From the NCBI RefSeq assembly GCF_050176255.1, contig NZ_JBFXIE010000007.1: a DNA stretch of 64,000 nucleotides; one strand, written 5' to 3'. The translations under genes and the position numbers were made by a program. Positions 36,946-45,180 of the stretch are shown here, piece after piece. Origin of the DNA: JBFXIE01 sp050176255. Its GTDB lineage: Bacteria > Pseudomonadota > Gammaproteobacteria > Burkholderiales > Burkholderiaceae_C. Position 1 is the first letter of the stretch; every line of letters begins with the position of its first letter. The notes under the pieces were generated by a model, which was not told the DNA's origin, searched no databases, and worked only from the letters and a program-made list of their open reading frames with translations.

Positions 36946-37928
36946 GCAGTGCTTCATCCCACCACACCTGCAAGGGCCGGGGCGAGCTCTGGCTCGCCCG
37001 CTGGCTGCTGCAGTGGTTTCGCCTGCGCCCGCGCGATCTGGAGGCGCCCCCCGCGCCCGTGTTTACGCTGTACCCAACAGGAGCAGCCAGTGGTGCACCC
37101 GCTACGGCCAGGGCCATCCCCCGCATCCTCTGGAGCTACTGGCAAGGCGACGCACCGCCGCTGCTGGTGCAGCGCTGTCTGGACAACTGGCGGCGCCTGC
37201 ATCCGCACTTCGACGTCCGCATCCTGGACGAGCGCAGCGTGCTGCAGTACCTGCCGGCCATCCCCGCGGCGCTCGACGGCGCATCGGCTGCCAAGCGCGC
37301 CGACTGGATCCGGCTGGAGCTGCTGCGCCGCCACGGCGGCATCTGGCTGGACGCGAGCACCATCCTCACCCAGCCGTTGGACTGGGTGCTGGAGGAGCAG
37401 GCACGCACGGGCGCCGACTTCGTGGGCTACTACCTGCAGCAGTACACCAGTGACCCCCAGCGTCCGGTGGTCGAGAATTGGTTCATGGCAGCGCCGCCCG
37501 GCAGCCCCTTCATTGAAGACCTGCAGCGCGAATTTACCGACGAGGTCATCGCCCGCACCGGCGAGCAGTACATCGCCCACCTGCAGGCCCAGGGCCTGTA
37601 CGCGCAGGCGCTGCAGCGCATTGACATGCCCGCCTACCTGAGCATGCACCTGGCACTACAGGTGATTTTGCTGCGCGGGGGACGCTACCGCCTGAGTCTG
37701 TCCCCGGCGGAGTCAGGGCCATTCTTTTTGCATGTGCAGGGCCGCTGGCGCCGCGCGGCGCTCAAGCTGCGGCTGCTGTTCATGCGTGTGCGCGGGCCGC
37801 TGCCGCCGCTGATCAAACTGCGCGCGCCCGACCGTCGCCGGCTGGACGACTACCTGGCGCGTGGCCTGTACCTGCCAGACAGTGTTGCGGGGCGGTGGCT
37901 GGATGCGGACCGCGTTAATGCTCGGTAG
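36942..37928 (+). CDS. Capsular polysaccharide synthesis-type glycosyltransferase (GT32-like)
   Basis: 328 residues. I-P-R-I-L-W-S-Y-W-Q-G, D-V-R-I-L-D-E-R-S-V, and the sugar-transferase motif R-R-H-G-G-I-W-L-D-A-S fit the Caps_synth/Gly_transf_sug group. ATG 36942 overlaps the GT2 stop. It completes the four-gene glycan set. Its stop codon TAG lies at the edge of an interspersed repeat copy. Confidence 0.87.
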   Translation: MSSASSHHTCKGRGELWLARWLLQWFRLRPRDLEAPPAPVFTLYPTGAASGAPATARAIPRILWSYWQGDAPPLLVQRCLDNWRRLHPHFDVRILDERSVLQYLPAIPAALDGASAAKRADWIRLELLRRHGGIWLDASTILTQPLDWVLEEQARTGADFVGYYLQQYTSDPQRPVVENWFMAAPPGSPFIEDLQREFTDEVIARTGEQYIAHLQAQGLYAQALQRIDMPAYLSMHLALQVILLRGGRYRLSLSPAESGPFFLHVQGRWRRAALKLRLLFMRVRGPLPPLIKLRAPDRRRLDDYLARGLYLPDSVAGRWLDADRVNAR

Positions 37929-37983
37929 CTATACTTTTGATAGCTGCCAGCGCTTGTTGCATAAGCGCCAGAGGCCAAAATGG
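37925..37983 (+). repeat. Interspersed repeat, well-preserved copy
   Basis: TTTTGATAGCTGCCAGCGCT (37936-37955), a short loop, then ATAAGCGCCAGAGGCCAAAA (37961-37980). The CAGCGCTT and AAGCGCC arms form a hairpin. It lies between convergent glycosyltransferase and nitronate monooxygenase genes and is the best reference copy in the window. Confidence 0.85.
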
Positions 37984-37984
37984 C

Positions 37985-39049
37985 TTAAACCTTCAGGCGC
38001 TGCAGCGCGGCACGCCATTCCTGTGCCAGCAGCACCACCAGCTGCCGCGCCGGCATTGCGCGCGCGGCGGCCACGCCCTGGCCTGCCCATAGTGACAGGT
38101 AGTCCGCCCGCCCTTGGGCTGCAGCGGCTTTGCGCAGGGCGCCGGTCAGCGCGTTTTGCACCGGGTAGGCGGGCACGGCGGCCTCGTGCGGTGTCAGCCG
38201 CTGCATCAGTGTGTTGACGATGCCGCGCGCGGGTCGGCCCGAGTAGATGCGCGTGACGCGCGTGTCCGTGGCCTGCGCGCGGGCCATGGCGGCGCGCTGC
38301 GCGGGCACGATGGCCGACTCGGGGCAGGCCAGGAAGGCCGTGCCCAGCTGCACCGCTTGCGCCCCCAGCGCCTGGGCAGCCGCAATGCCGCGCCCGTCCA
38401 TGATGCCGCCGGCGGCGATCACCGGGATGGAGAGCGCATCCACGCACTGCGGCACCAGCGCCAGGGTGCCGACCATGCTGGCCTCGAAGTCGCCCAGGAA
38501 GGTGCCGCGGTGGCCCCCGGCCTCCATGCCGCTGGCGACCACGGCGTCCGCGCCCACTGCGGCCCAGGCCTGCGCCTCGGCCAGCGTGGTGGCGGTGCCG
38601 ATCACGCAGCAGCCCGCTTCGTCCTGTAGGCGCCGCACCTGCGCGCGGCTCAGGATGCCGAAGGTGAAGCTGGCCACCGCGGGGCGGGCCTGCAGCAGCG
38701 CCTCGAACTGGGCGTCAAAGTCTTCGCACCAACGCGCTGGCGCTTCGGGCGGGGGCAGGCCCAGGTCGGCGTACAGCGGCGTCAGGCGGGCTATGGCCGC
38801 CTGCACTGTGGCCGCATCGGGCGTGGGCTGCTCCAGCACGAATAGGTTCATGCCGAAGGGCTTGGCGGTGGCGGCGCGCACGGCCGCCGCGGCCTCGCGC
38901 ATGGCCTGGGGCGAACGCATGCCGCAGCCCAGAAAGCCCAGCCCCCCGGCCTGGGATACGGCGGCGGCCAGCTGGGGCGTGTCCGAGCCCGTCATGGGCC
39001 CCTGGAAGAGGGGCAGGTCGATCTGCAGGCGTTGCAGCAAAGCATTCAT
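37985..39049 (-). CDS. Nitronate monooxygenase / NPD-family FMN protein
   Basis: FMN-binding TIM-barrel protein of 354 residues. L-F-Q-G-P-M-T-G-S-D-T-P, G-G-L-G-F-L-G-C-G near the N-terminus, the A-S-G-M-E-A-G-G-H-R-G flavin loop and G-G-I-M-D-G-R-G-I-A-A-A-Q-A-L-G-A-Q-A-V-Q-L-G-T-A-F are family features. It oxidises nitroalkanes or related compounds. It follows the LysR gene after four bases on the same strand. Confidence 0.88.
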   Translation of the reverse strand: MNALLQRLQIDLPLFQGPMTGSDTPQLAAAVSQAGGLGFLGCGMRSPQAMREAAAAVRAATAKPFGMNLFVLEQPTPDAATVQAAIARLTPLYADLGLPPPEAPARWCEDFDAQFEALLQARPAVASFTFGILSRAQVRRLQDEAGCCVIGTATTLAEAQAWAAVGADAVVASGMEAGGHRGTFLGDFEASMVGTLALVPQCVDALSIPVIAAGGIMDGRGIAAAQALGAQAVQLGTAFLACPESAIVPAQRAAMARAQATDTRVTRIYSGRPARGIVNTLMQRLTPHEAAVPAYPVQNALTGALRKAAAAQGRADYLSLWAGQGVAAARAMPARQLVVLLAQEWRAALQRLKV

Positions 39050-39053
39050 GGGG

Positions 39054-39956
39054 TCAGCTCCGGGACAAAGAATCGGGGGCGCGCACTGCGCCGGTGTCGC
39101 CCAGGCCGTGCAGCGCCTCTTGCAGCGCGGCCAGTGCCGGCGTGGCATAGCCCGTGCGGTGCGCCAGCACCGTGTCGCACGGGCCCAGCGGCACCCAGCG
39201 CAGTGCGGGCGGCGTGTGCAGCAGGTCCACCACTGCCTGCGGCACCACGCCCGCGCAGCGGCCCGCGGCCACGCAGGCCAGGATGGCGGGGTAGGACGCA
39301 AGCTCCAGCACCTGCGGCGCCTGGCCGGTGGCCTGGCGCATCCAGTCCTCGCCGATGCGGCGGTAGGTGCAGCCGTGCGCAAACGCGGCCAGGGTGTGCA
39401 CGCGCAGGTCGGCGGGCGTGTTCACCGGCGGGTGGCTGGCGGGCAAGGCCAGCAGCAACGACTCTGTCCAGACGGGGGTGCGCTGCACCGGGGCCTCATC
39501 GTCCAGGCCCGGCGGCGGCCAGGCCACCAGGGCGCAGTCGAGTTCGTGCGCCAGCACCTGATCGACCAGCTGGCGCGATGGTGCGGTGCGCAGCTCCAGC
39601 ACCAGCGCGGGCCAGCGCGCATGCAGTTGCGCCAGCGGCGCGGGCAGGCGCGCGGCGGCCGTGCTCTCCATGGCGCCGATGCGCAGATGGCCGGCGGGCG
39701 TGTCCGGGTGCAGGGCCTGGCGGGCTTCCTCGGCCAGCGCCAGCAGGCGCTCGGCATACCCTTGCAGCGTGGCACCCGCGGGCGTGAGCACCATGCGCCG
39801 CCCTTCGCGCAGGAACAGGGCGGCGCCCAGTTGCTCCTCCAGCTGCTGCACGCGCGTGGTCACGTTGGACTGGGCGCGGCCCAGCCGCTCGGCCGCCCGC
39901 GTCACGCTGCCCTCGCGGGCCACGGCGCGAAAAATCTCCAGTGCCACCAGGTCCAT
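39054..39956 (-). CDS. LysR-family transcriptional regulator
   Basis: 300 residues: N-terminal winged helix (A-V-A-R-E-G-S-V-T-R-A-A-E-R-L-G-R-A-Q-S-N-V) and a C-terminal effector domain starting L-R-I-G-A-M-E-S-T. It is divergent from the YbfB-type transporter and upstream of the nitronate monooxygenase gene, so either may be its target. The effector is unknown. Confidence 0.92.
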   Translation of the reverse strand: MDLVALEIFRAVAREGSVTRAAERLGRAQSNVTTRVQQLEEQLGAALFLREGRRMVLTPAGATLQGYAERLLALAEEARQALHPDTPAGHLRIGAMESTAAARLPAPLAQLHARWPALVLELRTAPSRQLVDQVLAHELDCALVAWPPPGLDDEAPVQRTPVWTESLLLALPASHPPVNTPADLRVHTLAAFAHGCTYRRIGEDWMRQATGQAPQVLELASYPAILACVAAGRCAGVVPQAVVDLLHTPPALRWVPLGPCDTVLAHRTGYATPALAALQEALHGLGDTGAVRAPDSLSRS

Positions 39957-39988
39957 AAATATGTTTATGAGATGATTTGCAAAAAATA

Positions 39989-40005
39989 AATCTTCAAAAA
40001 AGATT
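39989..40005. promoter_or_regulatory. Inverted repeat in the LysR/MFS intergenic region
   Basis: AATCTT and AAGATT are perfect six-base arms around CAAAA. Together with ATAAATATGTTTAT (39955-39968), which overlaps the LysR start codon, it makes an AT-rich island of about 60 bp between the divergent genes. Candidate LysR binding region. Confidence 0.45.
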
Positions 40006-40035
40006 GAAAGCGATCATACCGCTGGAGACTGCGCC

Positions 40036-41310
40036 ATGGAACCCCACGCCACCCCGTCGATCGATGCGCCTGCGCCGCGCACGCCCACCCGCCGCTGGGG
40101 CGACCGCCCCCATGCCGTGGCCCTGGCCGGCATGCTGGCGCTGGCGGTGGCCATGGGCGTGGGGCGGTTTGCCTTCACCCCGCTGCTGCCCATGATGCTG
40201 CACGACGGCGTGCTGACCCTCACCGAGGGCAGCTGGCTGGCCACGGCCAATTACGTGGGCTACCTGCTGGGCGCGCTGGTCTGCATGGCGCTGCCCTGGG
40301 TGGCGCCGGGCTTTTATGCGCGCTGGCACCCGGCGCGGTTGGCGCGCGCCGGGCTGGTGGCCACGGTGCTGCTTACGTTGGCGATGGCGCTGCCCCTGGC
40401 CGCCGCGTGGCCGGCGCTGCGCTTTGCGGCCGGCGCCGCCAGCGCCTTCGTGCTGCTCAACGTGGCGGCCTGGTGCATGGTGCGACTGGCGGTGCTGGGC
40501 CGCCCGGCCATGGGCGGGCTGATCTTCTGCGGCCCCGGCGTCGGCATCGTGCTGACGGGGCTGGCCGCCAGCGCAATGGTCGCGGCGCAGTGGCGTGCGG
40601 CCTCGGGCTGGGTGGTGTTCGGCGTGCTGTCGGTGCTGCTGTGCGCGGGCGTGTGGCCCGTGGTGCGCGGCCGTGCGGACAAGGGTGATGCCAGCGCCCA
40701 GCCCCGGGCAGCCGGGCATGCGGGCAGTGCGGAAAGTGCCGGCACGGTGGCGGCGCGCGGTGTGCATGCATTGGCGTATGGCCTGTCGGGGCTGGGCTAC
40801 ATCGTCACCGCCACTTTTTTGCCGGTGATTGCGCGCGCTGCGCTGCCGCCTGGCTCGCCTTGGCCGGACTTGTTCTGGCCCATGTTCGGCGCGGGCGTGG
40901 CTGTGGGCGCGGCGCTCAGCACGCGCGCGCCCGCTGCCTGGGACCGGCGCTGGCTGCTGCTGGCGGCCTACGCAGTGCAGGCGCTGGGCATTGTGCTGGG
41001 GCTGGTCTGGCCCACGCCAGCGGGCTTTGCGCTCAGCAGCGTGCTGGTGGGCCTGCCGTTCACGGCCATCACCTTCTACGGGCTGCAGGAGGCGCGCCGC
41101 CTGTGGCCGCAGTCCGCCGACAGCTTTGCCAGCCTGGTCACGGCGGTCTATGGACTGGGCCAGATCGCGGGGCCGCCGCTGGTGGCGTGGCTGCTGGCGC
41201 ATGCCGATGCGGGCCAGGGCTTTGCGCGCGGGCTGGCGCTGGCGGCGGCGGCGCTGGCGGTGGGGGCGGTGATGTACGGCGCTTCGGCCTGGCGCTGGCC
41301 GCGCGGGTGA
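40036..41310 (+). CDS. YbfB/YjiJ-family MFS transporter
   Basis: Inner-membrane protein of 424 residues with about twelve helices. The V-G-R-F-A-F-T-P-L-L-P-M-M motif in the first helix pair and N-Y-V-G-Y-L-L-G-A-L are typical of the YbfB/YjiJ group. Substrate is unknown. It is divergent from the LysR gene. GGAG precedes the ATG by 9 bases. Confidence 0.88.
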   Translation: MEPHATPSIDAPAPRTPTRRWGDRPHAVALAGMLALAVAMGVGRFAFTPLLPMMLHDGVLTLTEGSWLATANYVGYLLGALVCMALPWVAPGFYARWHPARLARAGLVATVLLTLAMALPLAAAWPALRFAAGAASAFVLLNVAAWCMVRLAVLGRPAMGGLIFCGPGVGIVLTGLAASAMVAAQWRAASGWVVFGVLSVLLCAGVWPVVRGRADKGDASAQPRAAGHAGSAESAGTVAARGVHALAYGLSGLGYIVTATFLPVIARAALPPGSPWPDLFWPMFGAGVAVGAALSTRAPAAWDRRWLLLAAYAVQALGIVLGLVWPTPAGFALSSVLVGLPFTAITFYGLQEARRLWPQSADSFASLVTAVYGLGQIAGPPLVAWLLAHADAGQGFARGLALAAAALAVGAVMYGASAWRWPRG

Positions 41311-41348
41311 TGGCAGGGTGGGGGATGGCAGGGTGGGGAGGCGGCGCG

Positions 41349-42578
41349 TCAGCCGGCCGGCACGCGCAGCACAAAGCAGGCGCCTGCCGCGCCATCTGGC
41401 CGGTCTTCGCAGTGCACGCTGCCGCCGTGGCGCGTCGCGATGGAGCGCACCAGCGCCAGCCCCAGGCCCACGCCGCCCGAGCGCTCGCTGGCGCCGGGCA
41501 GGCGGTAAAACGGCTCGAAGATGCGCTCGCGCTGGTCGGGCGGCACGCCGGGGCCGTGGTCGCACACACGCACAACGGCGTCGCAGCCTTCGCGGGCGAT
41601 GGTGAGCGTGATGCCGCCCTGGCTGTAGCGGCGGGCGTTTTCCAGCAGGTTGCGCACGGCGCGGCGCAGCAGTTTGGACACGGCGGGCACCTCGATGGGC
41701 GCGGCGGCGTCATCACCGCCCACCAGCAGCTCGGCATCGACGCGCGCGCATTCCTCGGCCGCCAGGCCCATCAGGTCCACGGGCTCGATGGTGCCCATGT
41801 CGGGCGCGCCGGCGTCCAGGCGGCTGGCCAGCAAAATCTCGTCCACCAGCTGGTCCAGCTCGGCGATGTTGCGCTGGATCTCGGCGCCAAATGTGGGCAG
41901 GAGTGCGGCCGAGGGCGCGCCGCCCTGCATCAGCTCCAGCCCCATGCGGATGCGCGTGAGCGGCGAGCGCAGCTCGTGCGACGCATTGGCCAGCAGAGAT
42001 TTGTGCGACTGCACCAGCGCCTCGATGCGCGCGGCCGCGGCGTTGAACTGGCGCGCCAGCGCGGCCACCTCGTCGTGGCCATGCTCAGGCACGCGCACCG
42101 ACAGGTCGCCCTCGCCAAAGCGCTGCACGCTGCGCTGCAGCAGCTCCAGGCGCTGCAGCAGCCGGCGAATGATGGGAAACACCCCCACGGTGACGGCCAT
42201 GCCCACCAGCGCCAGCATCCACAAAAAACCAAACGGCGGGCGCAGCCAGGCGGCCGGGCCGCGATCTTCGGGGCGCATGCGGGGCGTGCGTGGCGACAGC
42301 TGCATCTCAAATACCTCGCCCGTGGCGCTTTCGATGCGGTAGAGCACGCCCTCGCCAGGCTCGCGCCGCTGGCGCAGGCCCACGCCATCGACCAGCGTGC
42401 GCCCCTGCGCGTCGGTGATGCGCACCTCGCGCGAGGGCGGCTGCAACTGGCTTTGCTCGGCCGCCCAGCGCCAGGCCATGCCGATGGCGAAAGCAAACAC
42501 CAGCACGCCGCCCACCACGGCCAGCCAGATGCGCAGGTACAGGCGACGGGAGAAGGGGCTGATCAGGGACATATCCAT
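41349..42578 (-). CDS. Two-component sensor histidine kinase
   Basis: Membrane histidine kinase of 409 residues. Two transmembrane helices (near residues 13-30 and 120-140) enclose a periplasmic domain of about 90 residues; HAMP follows, then the H-box A-S-H-E-L-R-S-P-L-T and the ATPase domain with D-H-G-P-G-V-P and G-V-G-L-G-L-A-L-V. Start at 42578 or ATG 42572. Partner of the OmpR-type regulator encoded upstream on the same strand, from which it is separated by 174 bp holding an interspersed repeat. Signal unknown. Confidence 0.93.
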   Translation of the reverse strand: MDMSLISPFSRRLYLRIWLAVVGGVLVFAFAIGMAWRWAAEQSQLQPPSREVRITDAQGRTLVDGVGLRQRREPGEGVLYRIESATGEVFEMQLSPRTPRMRPEDRGPAAWLRPPFGFLWMLALVGMAVTVGVFPIIRRLLQRLELLQRSVQRFGEGDLSVRVPEHGHDEVAALARQFNAAAARIEALVQSHKSLLANASHELRSPLTRIRMGLELMQGGAPSAALLPTFGAEIQRNIAELDQLVDEILLASRLDAGAPDMGTIEPVDLMGLAAEECARVDAELLVGGDDAAAPIEVPAVSKLLRRAVRNLLENARRYSQGGITLTIAREGCDAVVRVCDHGPGVPPDQRERIFEPFYRLPGASERSGGVGLGLALVRSIATRHGGSVHCEDRPDGAAGACFVLRVPAG

Positions 42579-42624
42579 CAGCCTTTCACTGCATGTTGCG
42601 CGGCACGCGACGTATGAAACTGGC

Positions 42625-42745
42625 GCGACCCAGGCCAGGGCAGCCGAGCAAGGGCCGCCCCGCAGCGAGGGCTGCGTCCCCCTGCCCGCAGCGCGCAGCG
42701 GTGCGAGAGCGGGGGGAAGACGCGAAGCGTCTCAGGGGGGTGTCG
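42625..42745 (-). repeat. GC-rich interspersed repeat between regulator and kinase genes
   Basis: The stretch contains CCGAGCAAGGGCCGCCCCGC, GCAGCGCGCAGCGGTGCGAG and GAAGACGCGAAGCGTCTCAG with C5/G6 tracts that can pair. I recognise this composition as a repeat scattered through Acidovorax-type genomes (from memory, not checked). It lies inside what would otherwise be a tight two-gene operon. Confidence 0.6.
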
Positions 42746-42752
42746 CTTCATC

Positions 42753-43469
42753 TCAGTCTTGCTGTTTGGCAAACACATAGCCCACACCGCGCACCGTAAG
42801 GATGCGCCGCGGGTTCTTGGCGTCAGCCTCGATGGCGGCGCGAATGCGGCCCATATGCACGTCGATGCTGCGGTCAAACGCCTCCAGCTCGCGCCCGCGC
42901 ACGGCCTCCATGATCTGGTCGCGCGTCAGCACGCGGCCCGCGCGCTCGGCCATGGTGACCAGCAGGTCAAATTGGTAAGAAGTCAGGTCGCAGGGCTGAC
43001 CGGCCACGGTGACGGTGCGCGCATCGCGGTCGATCTCCAGCGAGCCAAAGCGCAGCAGATGGGTGGCCGGCCGCGCGCCAGCCTCGCGCCGGCGCAAGAG
43101 TGCGCGTATGCGCGCCAGCAGCTCGCGCGGCTCGAAGGGCTTGGGCAGGTAGTCGTCGGCGCCAATCTCCAGGCCGATCACGCGATCCATGGGGTCGCCC
43201 TTGGCGGTCAGCATCAGCACCGGCACCTGCGCCGCGGCGCCCGGCAGCGCGCGGATGCGCCGGCACACCTCCAGGCCGTCGATGTCGGGCAGCATCAGGT
43301 CCAGGATCACCAGGTCGGGCAGGGCGCCGCCCTCGGGCGACTGCAGCCGCGCCAGGCCGCTGGTGCCGTCGGCCATGTGCGTGACCTGCAGCCCCGACTG
43401 GCCGAGGTACTCGCCCACCATCTGCGCCAGGCGGTGGTCGTCTTCGATCATCAGCAGTTGCGAGCTCAT
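42753..43469 (-). CDS. OmpR-family response regulator
   Basis: 238 residues: receiver domain with acidic pocket I-E-D-D, phospho-acceptor in V-I-L-D-L-M-L-P-D, and the switch lysine in L-P-K-P-F; then a winged-helix domain ending R-I-L-T-V-R-G-V-G-Y-V-F. The start M-S-S-Q-L-L-M-I-E-D-D at 43469 has AAAGG upstream. Its target genes cannot be told from the sequence. Confidence 0.93.
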   Translation of the reverse strand: MSSQLLMIEDDHRLAQMVGEYLGQSGLQVTHMADGTSGLARLQSPEGGALPDLVILDLMLPDIDGLEVCRRIRALPGAAAQVPVLMLTAKGDPMDRVIGLEIGADDYLPKPFEPRELLARIRALLRRREAGARPATHLLRFGSLEIDRDARTVTVAGQPCDLTSYQFDLLVTMAERAGRVLTRDQIMEAVRGRELEAFDRSIDVHMGRIRAAIEADAKNPRRILTVRGVGYVFAKQQD

Positions 43470-43550
43470 GCGGTGCCTTTCAGTGCTGCCATGTTCACCG
43501 CGCGCCATCTACGGCGGTTGAAGCACGGGTAAAGTTGGGTAAACCGGTTT

Positions 43551-43611
43551 TGATATTGTTTTGATAGCGTCCAGCGCTTATATATCAAGCGCTGGAGGCT
43601 TTCTGGCTCTG
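43551..43611 (+). repeat. Interspersed repeat, left flank of the methyltransferase/DinD locus
   Basis: TGATATTGTTTTGATAGCGT, CCAGCGCTTATATATCAAGC and GCTGGAGGCTTTCTGGCTCT, 43551-43610. It closely matches the copy at 47502 in the same orientation, including the TGATATTGT lead that other copies lack. Confidence 0.8.
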
Positions 43612-43668
43612 CTTGCCAGTGCTGTCAGCAGCAGGGGTGGCCGCATATTCTGCGATAACCTTGGCGCC

Positions 43669-44310
43669 ATGAGCCTCGTCAAATCCAAACAACGCGTCGC
43701 CGACCACGGCGAAGTCTTCACCCCGCCGTGGATGGTCGAGGCCATGCTCGATCTGGTGAAGGATGAGGCCGAGCGCATCGACGCGCGCTTTCTGGAACCC
43801 GCCTGCGGCAGCGGCAACTTCATCGTGCAAATCCTGCGGCGCAAGCTCGCTGCGGTGGAGCGCAAATACGGCAAATCTGACTTCGAGCGGCGGCATTACG
43901 CCCTGCTGGGGCTGATGTGCATCTACGGCATCGAGTTGCTGGCCGACAACATCGCCGAGTGCCGCGCCAACGTGCTGGAGGTCTTTGCCGACTACCTCCA
44001 GCTGGACGAGGCTGATGACCTGTACCGGGCGGCCTTGTATGTACTGTTACAAAACCTGGTGCATGGCGACGCGCTGACCATGCGCGACCACCACGGCCAG
44101 GCCATCACCTTTGCCGAATGGGGCTACCTGGGCAAAGGCAAGTACCAGCGGCGCGACTTTAGGTTTGACGCACTCACCGGCGCGTCAAAGTTCAGTGAAG
44201 AGGGCTCGCTCTTTGCCGACCTGGGCAAGCACGAAATCTTTACCCCGGTCACCATCCACCCGCCCATGACCGTGGGCGAACTGGCAGCCCTGCCAAAAGA
44301 CAGCATATGA
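43669..44310 (+). CDS. N6-adenine DNA methyltransferase-like protein, short form
   Basis: 213 residues. D-H-G-E-V-F-T-P-P-W-M-V near the N-terminus and the AdoMet-binding motif I, F-L-E-P-A-C-G-S-G-N-F, identify an N6-adenine methylase fold. The catalytic N-P-P-Y/F motif is not present anywhere; the frame ends normally and overlaps dinD by four bases (ATGA). It may therefore be a complete short protein working with the second methylase gene, or an N-terminal remnant. ATG 43669 is chosen; upstream codons derive from the repeat. Confidence 0.75.
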   Translation: MSLVKSKQRVADHGEVFTPPWMVEAMLDLVKDEAERIDARFLEPACGSGNFIVQILRRKLAAVERKYGKSDFERRHYALLGLMCIYGIELLADNIAECRANVLEVFADYLQLDEADDLYRAALYVLLQNLVHGDALTMRDHHGQAITFAEWGYLGKGKYQRRDFRFDALTGASKFSEEGSLFADLGKHEIFTPVTIHPPMTVGELAALPKDSI

Positions 44311-45173
44311 CTGACACCATCGTTCCCCAGCTCACCGCACGCTTTGACGAACTCAGCCAGCGCCTGCCCGATGACGGCATCGAGTTCTGGTTTGCCCGCG
44401 ACCTGATGGAGCCCCTGGGCTACGCCCGCTGGGAGAACTTCACCACGGCCATCCATCGGGCCATAGAGTCTTGCAAATCAACGGGTTACAAAGAATCTGA
44501 CCATTTTCGTGGCGTCACGAAAATGGTCACCCTGGGCAGTGGCGCCCAGCGCCCTGTGGAAGACTTCATGCTCACCCGCTATGCCTGCTACCTGATCGCC
44601 CAAAACGGCGACCCGCGCAAGCAGGCGATTGCCTTTGCCCAAAGTTACTTTGCGGTGCAAACACGCAAGCAAGAGCTGATTGAAGACCGCATGCGCCTGC
44701 AAGCCCGGCTGGAGGCGCGCGACCGCCTGCGCGAATCGGAAAAAGCGCTGTCGCAAAACATCTACGAACGCGGCGTGGACGATGCCGGTTTTGGCCGTAT
44801 CCGTGCCCAGGGGGATGCGGCGCTGTTTGGCGGCCACACCACGCAGATGATGAAAGAGAAATACGGCATCGTGCAGACGCGCCCGCTGGCTGACTTTTTG
44901 CCCACGCTGACCATTGCAGCCAAGAATCTGGCCACCGAAATGACCAACCACAACGTGCAGCAAGCCAACTTGCTGGGCGAGCGCTCCATCACCCGGGAGC
45001 ATGTACAAAACAACCACAGCGTGCGCGCCATGCTGGGTCAGCGTGGGATTGCGCCCGAGCAGTTGCCGGCAGAAGAAGACATCAAGAAGTTGGAACGCCG
45101 GGTGAAAGCCGAGGACAAGAAAATCGAAAAGCAATCGGGCAAGCTGCCAGGGCCTGAGGGCCAGAACGTATGA
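44307..45173 (+). CDS. dinD: DNA damage-inducible protein D family (DinD)
   Basis: 288 residues. The N-terminal part is a BRO/DinD domain: F-W-F-A-R-D-L-M-E-P-L-G-Y-A-R-W-E-N-F, then Y-A-C-Y-L-I-A-Q-N-G-D-P-R-K. The C-terminal helical part has Y-E-R-G-V-D-D and N-H-N-V-Q-Q-A-N-L-L-G. E. coli DinD is SOS-induced and inhibits RecA. Here it is set between two methylase genes, overlapping the first; no clear LexA box (CTGT-N8-ACAG) is visible upstream. The frame appears intact. Confidence 0.88.
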   Translation: MTDTIVPQLTARFDELSQRLPDDGIEFWFARDLMEPLGYARWENFTTAIHRAIESCKSTGYKESDHFRGVTKMVTLGSGAQRPVEDFMLTRYACYLIAQNGDPRKQAIAFAQSYFAVQTRKQELIEDRMRLQARLEARDRLRESEKALSQNIYERGVDDAGFGRIRAQGDAALFGGHTTQMMKEKYGIVQTRPLADFLPTLTIAAKNLATEMTNHNVQQANLLGERSITREHVQNNHSVRAMLGQRGIAPEQLPAEEDIKKLERRVKAEDKKIEKQSGKLPGPEGQNV

Positions 45174-45180
45174 GCACCGC

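Noticed and set aside
44270..44306. LexA box in front of dinD
   Set aside because: Only a loose CTG...ACAG resemblance; spacing and half-sites do not fit CTGT-N8-ACAG.
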